Source: Prevotella vespertina
GTDB taxonomy: Bacteria > Bacteroidota > Bacteroidia > Bacteroidales > Bacteroidaceae
Direction: 5' to 3'
DNA: 64,000 nt
NCBI RefSeq assembly: GCF_009728485.1
Contig: NZ_VVIQ01000002.1
Location: 124,001 to 188,000 of the forward strand
Below the pieces are notes generated by a model that was given only the letters and a program-made list of their open reading frames with translations, was not told the origin of the DNA and did not search any database. Below are positions 26,063 to 35,523 of the stretch, one piece after another. Made by a program: the position numbers and the translations under genes. Every line of letters begins with the position of its first letter. Positions within the stretch are counted from its first letter, which is position 1.

Positions 26063-29000
26063 CTATTCTGCATTGAAATTATACGGATATATGTTCTTTG
26101 CGCAGTTATCGGTCGCTGCCACCGCTTCAACATATAGTTGATGATAAAGTAGGTCGCTGATGTCCCAGTGCTGTGACTGCTCAGCACGGAACTTCTGAAT
26201 GCGTGCTGCCTTGAATAACTCATTGAGCTGGGCTGCATCACTAACCGAGTTGAATATCGTCTCGGTTAAGCCGTACTTATCTCCGACTAACTGCTGACGG
26301 AGATTAACCACTGTTGCACCGCTATCGAGTGTTGACGGACAGAATTTCTTATACAAGCTATCGTAATAGTACAGGTTGTACTGGTTAGAGTCGTCCTGCT
26401 TTGCTATCCAATACTCGATATGGGTTGAATGTGGGTCAGCATTCAGTTCGTCAAGCGTTCCATTGAAAGGCTCAATGAATGTATTGCACGAATAGATGAT
26501 ATTGTAAGCCGTGATATACGATTCAACGAGCTGCTCTGCACGCTGTCGTGTCTCATTATCTGCTGTAGTCTTATCATCCGCAGGGAGGTCGGCATAATCC
26601 AAGTCCCAACAATTCTCCCAAGAGAGTTCAGAGACTTGGTACTGGTATGCTTCCTCCTCCGTATTGTAACGGATGCGCCTTTTGTCCCAAGGCACTTGAT
26701 AGAGTGTCAAGCGTGGAGAGTTGTCTGAACCCTCGATAGATAAGAGGTCAGGGAAAAGGTCCTTATCATATCCGAAGGTTGCAGCATCACCCTTGTCTGG
26801 TCCAATAGTGAACAAACCGACGAACTTATACGTCACAGTACCGTCCTCCGCTGTCTGTTTCTCGAAGCCTACAAATGTCTCTTGGTAAATAGATACACGT
26901 GCTTCGCTGTTCTGTTCGATACCCTCATTAGTCAAGCCAACCGCTTTCCATAGGTCGGTAAATGAATTTACAGACCCCATCTTGTGATATTGCATAGAAG
27001 AAGCGATATTCTTCTTTCCTGTCAGCTTTGAGATTTTAGGCAGATTCTTGAACAACTCAAACTTCTTCTGTGCCGTTTGTCCGTCCTCATACACGATGGT
27101 CGTATCCTTGGCTACCTTTGCTTTCCAGTTCCATAGATAATAGAGCATAGAGGATGTACCTTGACCTTGCAGTTGGAGGTTGGTAATCGTCAATCGGTTA
27201 AGATTCGTGTTGCCATCCTTAGGGTATATCTCAAGTGTTCCCTTTGGACGATAAGACTTGCCGTATTCGTATGCTGGGAGTGGCTTATCAAAAGTAAAGA
27301 CATTCACCTTGCCACGCACTTTGTCAAAGTCGACCGTGGTACCGAGCGTATCGTAGATGTCGTTATCTAACTTTTCAGCACTCTTCTCACCGACAGTCGA
27401 CAAGGCATTAATATAGTCTTGATGTACGTTTGCAGCGTCCATTGCGCTGTCATACACACGAATAGAGTACAAATCAACGTCCGCCTTGTCAGAACCTATA
27501 ACGATACCACCTCCTGAACCTATCTGCATAGAATCAGTAAGCAAGTAAGCGAACTTGCGAGATTCTACACCGTCAATGTAGAGATACACGAGGTTAAGAT
27601 AATACGTATTACCATTCAAGACGTAGGTGTACTTCTTTGGCGAGATAACGAGTGCCAGGCGAATACGCACGCCATCGTCAGTACTCATCGCCTGCACATC
27701 AGCGTTACGCTCGCTACGAGTTGCGAACATAATAGAGGACGGCTTTACTTTCAATCCGATATACCCCTTCTGATAAGGCATAGCAATAGAGATACACTCT
27801 GTATCGTAATCAGATGTATTGTTAATCTGATAGTCTATCTCAATAGTCTTACCCGTTTGTGCTGCCTCCTTTGCGAAAGGCTTGTAATCAATCGTGAGAC
27901 GTGCGCCTGCCGTGAGGCGAAGTGTACGTGCGCCTTCCTCGTCCATTACCCATCCATCACGTGAAAAGGCTACGTTCTGCCACTCCGCACCGATATGCTC
28001 GGTATTGATAAGGTTACGAAGGACGTTACGGTCGGTGTCGGTGTTGTTTCTATTCTTTGCATTCAAATAGAACACCGCTCCTGCTGTAGCTGAATAGCCT
28101 TGTGAGTTATCCACAGGGAATGGGATAGCGTCACGTAGTCGCACCTCGTCAGTTGGGTGAGTACGGAATCCGATTAACGCCGTAAAGTCAGAGTTATCTA
28201 TTGTCTCGACCTCAAGCGAAAGCGTGTATTGCATCTTGGTTTGTGTCAGCGTATTCTCAGACACATTTTCTTGCAGCACCTCGTTATCCTTCTTCATCAA
28301 GATTGAGAGTGGTGTTGTAACAGCCTTGCCGTCATATACAGCGTATTCCAATACCTTATTTTCGTACCAGTTCAGCAGCTTCTCCGCCTTGTTGTTCACG
28401 ACTACCATCTTCACAGTTTCGTTATTAGCCACCGCCATAAAGTCGTAGCCTACTGGAGTAGTCTGCACAGTATTGTCTTCATTCGATAGCCAAGCAGAGA
28501 GATGGAAGATACCTGTCTTATTCGTGAATGGAACGGTATAGGCTACAGGAGATGATGTATAAGTGGCAGTACCGAATTGACGCTCATACGTCTGCTCGTA
28601 GCCTTCACCCGTAATCTTCACATGAAGCGTCTTAGAGATATTACCGCTGATGTAGCAAGGCAGCACAATGTCGCCTTGATAGGCTTTCCACCAGTTGAAC
28701 TCTGAGATAGAAAGGAAGAGAGCCGACAGCGTGATAGAGTAGACCAAGGCAGGAGAGGTTTGTCCTGTCACCTCACCAGTAATCTTCACCATGATATTGT
28801 TCTGTCCACTCTCAAGGAACTTGAAGACATCAACCGTGGTAATGGTATTCGACTGACAGCGACCACGAGCCTTACTAACGAACGTACCATCGCCAGCCTT
28901 AGCGAAGATTTCGTACGTTCCCCATTCGCCACTATCTACATAATCCGCCTGTCCTACATCCTTAGTGCGAGAGACAAACATAAATCGAATAGCGCACTCA

Positions 29001-29377
29001 CCAGCCGACTTAGAGGCAGACAAGGTTGCGGAAGGTAATTGATTGATAGCACGCAGATAGTACAAAATAGTCTGCTGTTGTCCGCCACCGCCTTGCCCTA
29101 TTAAAAGCTCTGATAGCTTCACTGGCGTCCACTGATCATCGAGCCAAACCAGCACCCAGGTATCCGATGTAAGGTTATCCGCCTCGCTATTGACGTTGGA
29201 AAGTTGCCCTATTGAGGGTCTGTTCTTAGCTACAACAGCTTTCGTACGCTCCTCTTCTGCGTTGCGTTCCTGTATGAGTTCGTTAATCTTCTCGGGAATC
29301 TTGTTAAATTCCTCAGCCGTGAGTTGGTTTCCCGTTTGCTTATTAGGGATGTAAATTGGTTCTATCGTCTTAGCCAT
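26063..29377 (-). CDS. Large phage tail fibre/baseplate protein with LamG-like domain
   Basis: The 1104-residue protein has an N-terminal stretch beginning MAKTIEPIYIPNKQTGNQLT, Ig-like beta-rich regions, and a concanavalin/LamG-like region at about 470-690 (VYLYIDGVESRKF, DLYSIRVYDSAM). The C-terminal third is unfamiliar (LQGQGTSSMLYYLWNWKAK). Position after the lysis cassette and before the switchable fibre suggests host-surface or glycan contact. Its last residues (NCAKNIYPYNF) and the first of the next protein read like one continuous domain, so the pair may be a split version of a longer protein. Confidence 0.78.
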   Translation of the reverse strand: MAKTIEPIYIPNKQTGNQLTAEEFNKIPEKINELIQERNAEEERTKAVVAKNRPSIGQLSNVNSEADNLTSDTWVLVWLDDQWTPVKLSELLIGQGGGGQQQTILYYLRAINQLPSATLSASKSAGECAIRFMFVSRTKDVGQADYVDSGEWGTYEIFAKAGDGTFVSKARGRCQSNTITTVDVFKFLESGQNNIMVKITGEVTGQTSPALVYSITLSALFLSISEFNWWKAYQGDIVLPCYISGNISKTLHVKITGEGYEQTYERQFGTATYTSSPVAYTVPFTNKTGIFHLSAWLSNEDNTVQTTPVGYDFMAVANNETVKMVVVNNKAEKLLNWYENKVLEYAVYDGKAVTTPLSILMKKDNEVLQENVSENTLTQTKMQYTLSLEVETIDNSDFTALIGFRTHPTDEVRLRDAIPFPVDNSQGYSATAGAVFYLNAKNRNNTDTDRNVLRNLINTEHIGAEWQNVAFSRDGWVMDEEGARTLRLTAGARLTIDYKPFAKEAAQTGKTIEIDYQINNTSDYDTECISIAMPYQKGYIGLKVKPSSIMFATRSERNADVQAMSTDDGVRIRLALVISPKKYTYVLNGNTYYLNLVYLYIDGVESRKFAYLLTDSMQIGSGGGIVIGSDKADVDLYSIRVYDSAMDAANVHQDYINALSTVGEKSAEKLDNDIYDTLGTTVDFDKVRGKVNVFTFDKPLPAYEYGKSYRPKGTLEIYPKDGNTNLNRLTITNLQLQGQGTSSMLYYLWNWKAKVAKDTTIVYEDGQTAQKKFELFKNLPKISKLTGKKNIASSMQYHKMGSVNSFTDLWKAVGLTNEGIEQNSEARVSIYQETFVGFEKQTAEDGTVTYKFVGLFTIGPDKGDAATFGYDKDLFPDLLSIEGSDNSPRLTLYQVPWDKRRIRYNTEEEAYQYQVSELSWENCWDLDYADLPADDKTTADNETRQRAEQLVESYITAYNIIYSCNTFIEPFNGTLDELNADPHSTHIEYWIAKQDDSNQYNLYYYDSLYKKFCPSTLDSGATVVNLRQQLVGDKYGLTETIFNSVSDAAQLNELFKAARIQKFRAEQSQHWDISDLLYHQLYVEAVAATDNCAKNIYPYNFNAE

Positions 29378-29379
29378 GT

Positions 29380-29601
29380 CTATGCTAGTTTGAATGGGAA
29401 TGTATAAGTAAATCCGTTGTTGCCCTCCACCTCTAATCCGTGTGCCAATGATAGCGCATGGCAGATGATGTCTTGTAGGAGTTTGGGGTGAGAGGAAGAA
29501 AAACTCTCACCCGTATTATCTTCGATGCCACGGATAGATGCTTGTACAAAACGGTTATCTTTCGTGCGGCTCTCTGTGAGATGTAGCTTGATGTACTTCA
29601 T
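29380..29601 (-). CDS. Small phage protein upstream of the tail fibre
   Basis: A 73-residue soluble protein with no recognised motif, ending 2 bp before the large fibre gene. Its place suggests a fibre-assembly factor or small structural protein, but this is inference from position only. Confidence 0.65.
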   Translation of the reverse strand: MKYIKLHLTESRTKDNRFVQASIRGIEDNTGESFSSSHPKLLQDIICHALSLAHGLEVEGNNGFTYTFPFKLA

Positions 29602-29648
29602 TATAGAATTTCTTGCAAGTTATTCAAGAATTTGCAAGGATTAATACG

Positions 29649-30164
29649 CTAAAGCTTTCGATATTTTTTCAGCAGCCATACCAGGATGTAACCCACTGAT
29701 GCAAGTATAAAAGTAGACATTGCGCCAATTGCCCATCCGCCGACATCCATCTTTAGCTTCTCCCATCGGGATAGCTTCTTCTCTACTGGAACAGGGACTT
29801 CAATGCGTTCTTTCCTTGTTGCTCGCAGGCTGTCATTACTTGCCTTATAGCGATCAAGCTGACGTTGCAGTGTTAGATTATCCTGCGTAGCGTGCCATCG
29901 GTCACGATAGCGAACGATCAACCGTTCCTTAACGTTGCCTTGCTCGTCCTTGACGATCACCACACTGTCATGGATAGCAATGCTGTCACGGATGTTTATC
30001 ACCTGCCGAATGATAAGGCTGTCCTTAATGTGTACGCTGTCTTTTCTCGCCATATAGACCGTATCGGTGCGCACGCTCTGCACAGGAACATACACTCTAT
30101 GCGAACAGCTAACGCAAAGTACCGCAAAAAATATTGCAACGAATAGTAAATGTTTCTTTTCCAT
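29649..30164 (-). CDS. Lipoprotein with C-terminal membrane anchor, possible unimolecular spanin
   Basis: The 171-residue protein has a lipoprotein-type signal ending VLCVSC (Cys20), a long charged and coiled middle with repeated valine/aspartate blocks (KDSVHIKDSLI; DSIAIHDSVVIV; QRQLDRYKASNDSLRA), and one C-terminal membrane helix (about 142-165) followed by KKYRKL. A lipid anchor in the outer membrane plus an inner-membrane helix is the architecture of u-spanins, which fuse the two membranes at lysis. It lies 11 bp after the endolysin gene. Confidence 0.7.
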   Translation of the reverse strand: MEKKHLLFVAIFFAVLCVSCSHRVYVPVQSVRTDTVYMARKDSVHIKDSLIIRQVINIRDSIAIHDSVVIVKDEQGNVKERLIVRYRDRWHATQDNLTLQRQLDRYKASNDSLRATRKERIEVPVPVEKKLSRWEKLKMDVGGWAIGAMSTFILASVGYILVWLLKKYRKL

Positions 30165-30175
30165 ATATCCCTTAC

Positions 30176-30619
30176 TTAAAGATTAGCGTACTCTGTCTTT
30201 GCATCGAAGCACGGACAAGCTTTCATCCACTCGTTAGGCGTTATCTTGCCGTCCTTATTCAAGTCTGGTGAGAAGTCCCTATGTCCTTGAATCACGGCTG
30301 TGGGGTACTTCTTATGTAGCATCTTCAGTAGGGAACGCAGACTTGCTTTCTGTGCGTCTGTGCGGTTATCAGCGGGTTTGCCATTGGTATCAATGCCACC
30401 AATATAAGCAACATTGATTGAAACAGAATTAAAACCCTTAACGCCATTGCTTACTTTCTCCTCATCAAGCAACTGTGTAATCTTTCCGTCTGGCGATACC
30501 ACGTAATGATAACCAGGATTAACCCAGCCTTTACGCTTGAACTCCTGCTTTAAGCCCTCAATCGTCATGGATTGATGGCTCGCGGTGCAGTGAACCGCAA
30601 TGTATTTTATATTTCTCAT
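30176..30619 (-). CDS. Endolysin: N-acetylmuramoyl-L-alanine amidase
   Basis: The 147-residue protein is an Amidase_2 (T7 lysozyme-like) zinc amidase that cuts between MurNAc and the stem peptide. Probable zinc ligands are His10 (AVHCTAS), His113 (IQGHRDFSPD) and Cys135 or Cys137 (ACPCFDA). GYHYVVSPDG is also typical. There is no signal peptide, so release needs the holin encoded just upstream. Confidence 0.93.
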   Translation of the reverse strand: MRNIKYIAVHCTASHQSMTIEGLKQEFKRKGWVNPGYHYVVSPDGKITQLLDEEKVSNGVKGFNSVSINVAYIGGIDTNGKPADNRTDAQKASLRSLLKMLHKKYPTAVIQGHRDFSPDLNKDGKITPNEWMKACPCFDAKTEYANL

Positions 30620-30625
30620 CTTACA

Positions 30626-31117
30626 TTAATCGAATTTGGGTTTATTGTCGTTAATATCGACGTGAGATGTTTTAAGATACTCACTAAGGAACGGTACTTT
30701 GTCTATCGCTTTCAGTGTCAGAACGTAATAAACAAAACCTGCCACTTTCCACATTGTAGTATCCTCAATGAGCATCATTCTCCAATTTCGGACGATATTC
30801 GTAGAGTAAAACCAAATCGCCACACCGCACAATGCCTTTACAACTCCGAGCGTCTCTTCTCCTGCATGAAGGAAATAGCCTGTAATGAAAATAGAAGCTG
30901 ACATTACGAAGAATAAACAACAATGATAGAAGAACACCATTGATTTTTTAAAGTTCCACTCCTCACCATGTTTCAGTCCTGCAACTAATCCAAAGATATA
31001 GTTGATTCCGAAGACTACAAGCATAGCATACATAAAGTCCCTTATGGGAAAGAATAAACTCAGCATTCCGCTGATGACACTACACATTACGTATTTAAAT
31101 TGTTCTAAATAGTTCAT
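30626..31117 (-). CDS. Phage holin-like membrane protein
   Basis: The 163-residue protein has three to four membrane helices (about 12-50, 63-82, 88-105, 120-135) and matches the phage holin family common in Bacteroidales phages. It would form the inner-membrane lesion that lets the amidase out. It is 6 bp upstream of the endolysin in the lysis cassette. Confidence 0.82.
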   Translation of the reverse strand: MNYLEQFKYVMCSVISGMLSLFFPIRDFMYAMLVVFGINYIFGLVAGLKHGEEWNFKKSMVFFYHCCLFFVMSASIFITGYFLHAGEETLGVVKALCGVAIWFYSTNIVRNWRMMLIEDTTMWKVAGFVYYVLTLKAIDKVPFLSEYLKTSHVDINDNKPKFD

Positions 31118-31135
31118 ACGAATACCCCTCCTTTC

Positions 31136-31408
31136 TTACAACAGATAGAGCCCTATACCCAATAGTGCTCCCGTCATCCCTGCCACGACATCGTGCCAAT
31201 CGAACAGCTCCTTGCGGAAGTAATAGTCCATGCTCTCCTTGCCAAACATGAGAATGAAAGCGGGTACGAGCGATAATAACAAACTTGCATCAATGGCGTG
31301 CAGCCCACGGCATACTACCATCGATACGATTAATCCTGCAAGCATGTGCAGATACTTGTCGCTGCCAATGCTGGCGAGCTTACTGAAAAACTTGTATATT
31401 GCGTCCAT
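31136..31408 (-). CDS. Small membrane protein of the lysis cassette
   Basis: The 90-residue protein has three hydrophobic helices (about 20-36, 42-56, 72-89) and a DKYLHMLAG segment as in YfiM/VanZ-like small membrane proteins. It precedes the holin gene and may be a second holin or antiholin. The role is inferred from position. Confidence 0.7.
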   Translation of the reverse strand: MDAIYKFFSKLASIGSDKYLHMLAGLIVSMVVCRGLHAIDASLLLSLVPAFILMFGKESMDYYFRKELFDWHDVVAGMTGALLGIGLYLL

Positions 31409-31482
31409 AATTAAAATTATTTATGCCCCTTTCAACACCGCCCTTGGGGCTTTTGTTTTGTGAGTGGTGCGATATGTTGTTT

Positions 31483-31546
31483 TGAGCACTACTGGTCAAC
31501 GTTGTGAGCACCGCTGGTCAACGTTGCGAGCACTACTGCTCATTTT
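31483..31546. repeat. 22-bp tandem repeat, 2.7 copies
   Basis: Two units starting tgagcac and ending ggtcaacgttg are followed by a partial third, in the 152-bp gap between the tail-tip gene and the lysis cassette. Not a CRISPR: there are no spacers. Confidence 0.75.
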
Positions 31547-31560
31547 CTTAGCTAGTGGAA

Positions 31561-34500
31561 TCAACTGCCCTCGTGCATTCTCGTTATTTCTCCCGTTCCT
31601 TTATCTATCACTTTGTTGCGCCACAAGACCCTGTACTCGAACTCGGGAGTTAAGGGAATGGGTGTGCCAACCTTGTACTGCTTATCCCACGTGGCAACAT
31701 ATAATATCTCGCCCGTTTCGTCCACATTCAGCGTCTTGCCCTGCCCTGCGGATTCGACCACGCCAACGGGTACAACCAAATCCTTAATACCTAAGATAGG
31801 CACATCCACCTCAATACGGATATTATTTCCAAAGGTGCTGCGCTCAAATCCCGTGTTGCGCACAAAGAGCGTGAGGCTGATTAGCACCGAAACATACACA
31901 CCGTCTGATGCGTCCTTGACCGTCATGGTGAAAGCCTTGCGCCGTGCGTAGGCAGTAATATCCGTTGGCAAAACAATGCCGTTGCGGTTCAAGAGTAACA
32001 TCGTGTTGCCCTGCTTATCCTTGATGATAAGATTAGCACGCCCATCGATGATACCATATTCTATTCTGTCCTCCGTGCCTTGCGCAATGATGTGCCGTGC
32101 GTCAATCGTGCCATCAGCATTGAATACGGCTGATTCCGTTCCATCAGCGGCTTGTACACGGGTCTTGTTCGCAACCAAAGTAAGCGTACTATTCTCGCCG
32201 TCTAAGTGCATTCCCACCGATTCAAGCCCCGTGCGGAGGTCACGAATGGCAGCGTCAATCGTCTTATCGCCCACTTTCAACTGTGCCTCAAATTTCTTCG
32301 TGGTGTACGCCTGTGCCGACTGCCAATCGGCTATGTCGAACGCATCGCCTTTCTTCTTAGGCTTAACGCACACAAGGAGGTCGTTCTGATACTCCGTGCC
32401 GTAAGTGGCATTCGCCCACTGGTCGCCCTCATCGTATGGTGGCGTGGGCTGCGCCTTGACGAACACCCTGCGCTTGCCGTCCGCCGTGTCCTGTGCTCGT
32501 TTAGCTGCTTCGAGCGACTTCAACACGTCAGCGTCGGTAATCTCATGCCAAGAGTAGGTGTTGTCTGGATTCTTCTCAAACGAATACGCCCTGCCGCCAC
32601 CCGTCTCTGCATAGCTTCGATTATAGTAGATGTCATGCAGGTGCATCTCCTTTGTAGCTTCGTCCGCCCACTCGTTAGCAGGTTCAGTGGTGAGTGTTGG
32701 TACCACGTCACCAAACCAAATAACAAGTTGCTTGTCTGACTGCTGTTGCACAGCATTGATACGTCCCTGCATAGATTCCAAGAAGTCTTGCAGACGTATA
32801 TACTTACCACGATTAGCAGGGTTCTCGACCCTTATCTCGAAGTTCTGCTTATCAAAAAGGAAGATAGGGTCAGGAAGGGTAAAAGAATTGATGCCCTTTA
32901 TAATCTTAAAGTAAGGCGCACCTTCGCCAGCTGCCGACTGAATAATAGCACTCTGTCTATCCTCAACCGTGAGGTTACCTAACTGCACAACATCGTCGCC
33001 CACCTGCGGCTCATCGCTCCCACTGGCGTAATCATCCGCCTGTGTGTTATCCGCCACATCCACGTAATCCGTGCCCACGCTCGTAACCCTGCGGTGCCAG
33101 TAATGATTCGCTGCCTGCCCGTTATTGTCAACGAGGTTGAACGTCTCGCACAACGCTAAATCGTCCACACGCATAGAGTTATACACCCTGCGTCCTTCGG
33201 CATCCTGCTGGCGGAAGTAACAACGCCACGCACCATTTATCTTCTCTATTCGTGAGATGACAAAGCCACCAGCAGAGTTTACCACCTTGCCCTTGATGTG
33301 AGAGGTCTTCATTATCTCCACCTCCTCTGCGGTCAGCTTCTTTCTCACGTGAAAGACATCGCCCTCCACGTGCCACTGCCCCTGCTCATCCTGATAGATA
33401 CTCGCCCCACTATTATCCTTGACAAAGTTCCCCATCACGAGCTGCTCCAGTCGTGCCACACCCTCCTTGTCAATGCCATAGCTGCCACCAATAGCAATGC
33501 CCTTGAGGAACGTTATCAGATCTTGTGCGGTGTCAGGGGAATCCTTGCGGAGGAAACGTGGGTCAACATAGTTCTTGATTATCTCGGCGGTCTGACTAGC
33601 GTTGATACCACCACCGCTGAAATTACCCGAAAGGATATTATTCACATCCTCCTTGAGTTGAGAGATAGTACCCTTGACGGCTTGATTGCCAACGACAATA
33701 TCCTGTATGATTGGATAGTCCAGCTTCGTAACCAGCTTGATAACACGTGTATTTAACTTATAGCCCTGCCCATCGTCAAAGACTACCTTCTGACCTATGT
33801 AAAGGTTAGGGTTACGCTCCGCAAAGACAACCGCATTAGACGCAAAGGAATAATTGTTATTGTCTTGCGTCCGTCTGTTTATCTCCTTGATGGTGCGTGC
33901 TGCTAATTCCGCTTGAGCGAGCTTTGTTTCGTGTTCGCCCATAACGATGTTAAACAGCACGACCATATTACAAGTGAAGTCTGGGAGGTTCTTGCCACGT
34001 GGGTAAAGACCTTCGCTTTCGTTGGTAGGAATGATGGTGTCGCCACTCTGATACTTGATTATCTCATAGTCGCCCTTGATGATAGATACACCACTATCAC
34101 CATTTGAGATGCTCTCTGAGATATTCTGATTCGTCTCGTGGTAATGGAGTTCAAAGCCCTCTTGCCCGTTTGGCTGCCCTACAAGCCCTTGTGTCAGTGC
34201 GTCGTATTGCCCATCTGTGGCATGGGTGTTAACCTTGAATATTCCTTTGAGCGTGTAACCCTGTAATACCTGCTTTGTTCGGTCTATTTCATAATCATAC
34301 CAATAGTGCGTGATGATTTCTCCACTTTCGTTCTTATCGTGAGTTATATTGATAGCATTCTTGCCTGCTATCTGTGTTGTAGATGGGAAAGCAAGGCGCA
34401 TATACCAAATAGTATAGGTCTTTTTGTTTCCCCTGCTGTCAAGCTCTATTTCCTTTGTCTGGCTATTCTTGAGATAACACACGTGCTTACGGACATTGTA

Positions 34501-35406
34501 AACATACAAGTCGATATGAGGATAAACATCATCAAAGGAGAGAGCCAATGTCTGCTTGATAGCATTTGAAGCGTCAAAAGCTGCCTTTGTTGTAATATTC
34601 CCATCCGTGTCTACATAGATACATCCGTCTGGATAGGTCTCCTTGTCAAGTCCTAACCTTAGGAGGGTAGCTACGTTGCCAGTGCCAACAAGTGCCTTTG
34701 TAGACATATTCTTTGTTGAGCCTTGTGGATAGAAGCAGTTATAGTAATTCTCCTTGCTATCGCTTATGTTAGGCACTTGTACGTTATCATGCGCCTTTAA
34801 CGTTGGTACTTCTTCGCCGAGATTAATACTTATCTGACCGAAGTACAATGATTTGTGCTCCCATGATAAATGCCACTCGCATGAGTTGTTTTTACACCCC
34901 TGAGCAATAGCAGACAATACAGAAAGTATATCATTCGATGATACCGAGAATGAAACAGACGCATCCACGTTACCGCAAAGGGTGTAAGTGAATTGCTGCG
35001 CTTTCTCTGTTATTCCTAATGCTTCGTTGATAGCCTTACAAGCGTATTCAAGTGCATTTGTCGTTAACCCCTCAAATGACCATTCTTGCTGCTTGATAGG
35101 GTTTTTATCCGCATCTGTAGTATCGTAGAGAAACGGCACACGTGAAAGCCACATTAAAGGGTGCTGAAATTCGGGGGTGTACTTGAAAGCCGTACTATCT
35201 TCATTCGGTGTGTATGAGTTGAGTAGCCTATACTTCAACCCATCATCAAAAGGTATGATATACGCACCAGCAGGCAAAGTAACCTTTAATTCGCTTTGCC
35301 ATGACAAACGTACTAAGTTAGACTTCCCCAACTCTTCCTCATGTTCTGCCCCACTTGTAAGCGTTGCATCTATTATCTTATTGCCGTTGATGTCGTATAT
35401 TACCAT
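31561..35406 (-). CDS. Large phage tail-tip protein (Tal-like)
   Basis: This is about 1281 residues from the preferred ATG at 35406 (MVIYDINGNK); an ATG at 35427 and a GTG at 35466 are in frame, but the GTG lies inside a terminator stem. The N-terminal 350 residues resemble the tail-hub part of tail-associated proteins (PEFQHPLMWLSRVPF). Later come a helical linker, a repeated carbohydrate-module-like region (WFGDVVPTL... DADVLKSLEAAKRAQDTADGK) and beta-rich ends. It probably forms the tail tip and carries the fibres. Confidence 0.82.
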   Translation of the reverse strand: MVIYDINGNKIIDATLTSGAEHEEELGKSNLVRLSWQSELKVTLPAGAYIIPFDDGLKYRLLNSYTPNEDSTAFKYTPEFQHPLMWLSRVPFLYDTTDADKNPIKQQEWSFEGLTTNALEYACKAINEALGITEKAQQFTYTLCGNVDASVSFSVSSNDILSVLSAIAQGCKNNSCEWHLSWEHKSLYFGQISINLGEEVPTLKAHDNVQVPNISDSKENYYNCFYPQGSTKNMSTKALVGTGNVATLLRLGLDKETYPDGCIYVDTDGNITTKAAFDASNAIKQTLALSFDDVYPHIDLYVYNVRKHVCYLKNSQTKEIELDSRGNKKTYTIWYMRLAFPSTTQIAGKNAINITHDKNESGEIITHYWYDYEIDRTKQVLQGYTLKGIFKVNTHATDGQYDALTQGLVGQPNGQEGFELHYHETNQNISESISNGDSGVSIIKGDYEIIKYQSGDTIIPTNESEGLYPRGKNLPDFTCNMVVLFNIVMGEHETKLAQAELAARTIKEINRRTQDNNNYSFASNAVVFAERNPNLYIGQKVVFDDGQGYKLNTRVIKLVTKLDYPIIQDIVVGNQAVKGTISQLKEDVNNILSGNFSGGGINASQTAEIIKNYVDPRFLRKDSPDTAQDLITFLKGIAIGGSYGIDKEGVARLEQLVMGNFVKDNSGASIYQDEQGQWHVEGDVFHVRKKLTAEEVEIMKTSHIKGKVVNSAGGFVISRIEKINGAWRCYFRQQDAEGRRVYNSMRVDDLALCETFNLVDNNGQAANHYWHRRVTSVGTDYVDVADNTQADDYASGSDEPQVGDDVVQLGNLTVEDRQSAIIQSAAGEGAPYFKIIKGINSFTLPDPIFLFDKQNFEIRVENPANRGKYIRLQDFLESMQGRINAVQQQSDKQLVIWFGDVVPTLTTEPANEWADEATKEMHLHDIYYNRSYAETGGGRAYSFEKNPDNTYSWHEITDADVLKSLEAAKRAQDTADGKRRVFVKAQPTPPYDEGDQWANATYGTEYQNDLLVCVKPKKKGDAFDIADWQSAQAYTTKKFEAQLKVGDKTIDAAIRDLRTGLESVGMHLDGENSTLTLVANKTRVQAADGTESAVFNADGTIDARHIIAQGTEDRIEYGIIDGRANLIIKDKQGNTMLLLNRNGIVLPTDITAYARRKAFTMTVKDASDGVYVSVLISLTLFVRNTGFERSTFGNNIRIEVDVPILGIKDLVVPVGVVESAGQGKTLNVDETGEILYVATWDKQYKVGTPIPLTPEFEYRVLWRNKVIDKGTGEITRMHEGS

Positions 35407-35412
35407 ACGCAC

Positions 35413-35420
35413 AAAGTTAG
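35413..35420 (-). promoter_or_regulatory. Possible -7 element just before the tail-tip ATG
   Basis: TAACTTTG on the minus strand seven bases before ATG 35406, with no -33 box. If used, the transcript would be almost leaderless; it may instead be chance. Confidence 0.3.
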
Positions 35421-35456
35421 CGAGCATATAATAAAATGGTAGAGTAGGGGACAATA

Positions 35457-35486
35457 GAAAAGCCACAATGTCTTAGTTGTGGCTTA
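35457..35486 (-). terminator. Terminator at the left edge of the accessory island
   Basis: A 9-bp stem (aagccacaa/ttgtggctt) and a short T tail on the minus strand, downstream of the metallopeptidase-like gene. Confidence 0.65.
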
Positions 35487-35523
35487 TTGTAGGTTTTGTG
35501 TGGGGGTGATAGCCCCACATTGC

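Noticed and set aside
31425-31456. Terminator-like hairpin (gcccc/ggggc with T tail) on the plus strand
   Set aside because: No plus-strand gene precedes it; it may be chance in the gap between lysis and tail genes.
31483-31546. Possible CRISPR array
   Set aside because: The repeats are adjoining, with no spacers, and no cas genes are present.
35407-35466. GTG start and extension of the tail-tip protein
   Set aside because: The GTG lies in a terminator stem; later ATG codons fit better.
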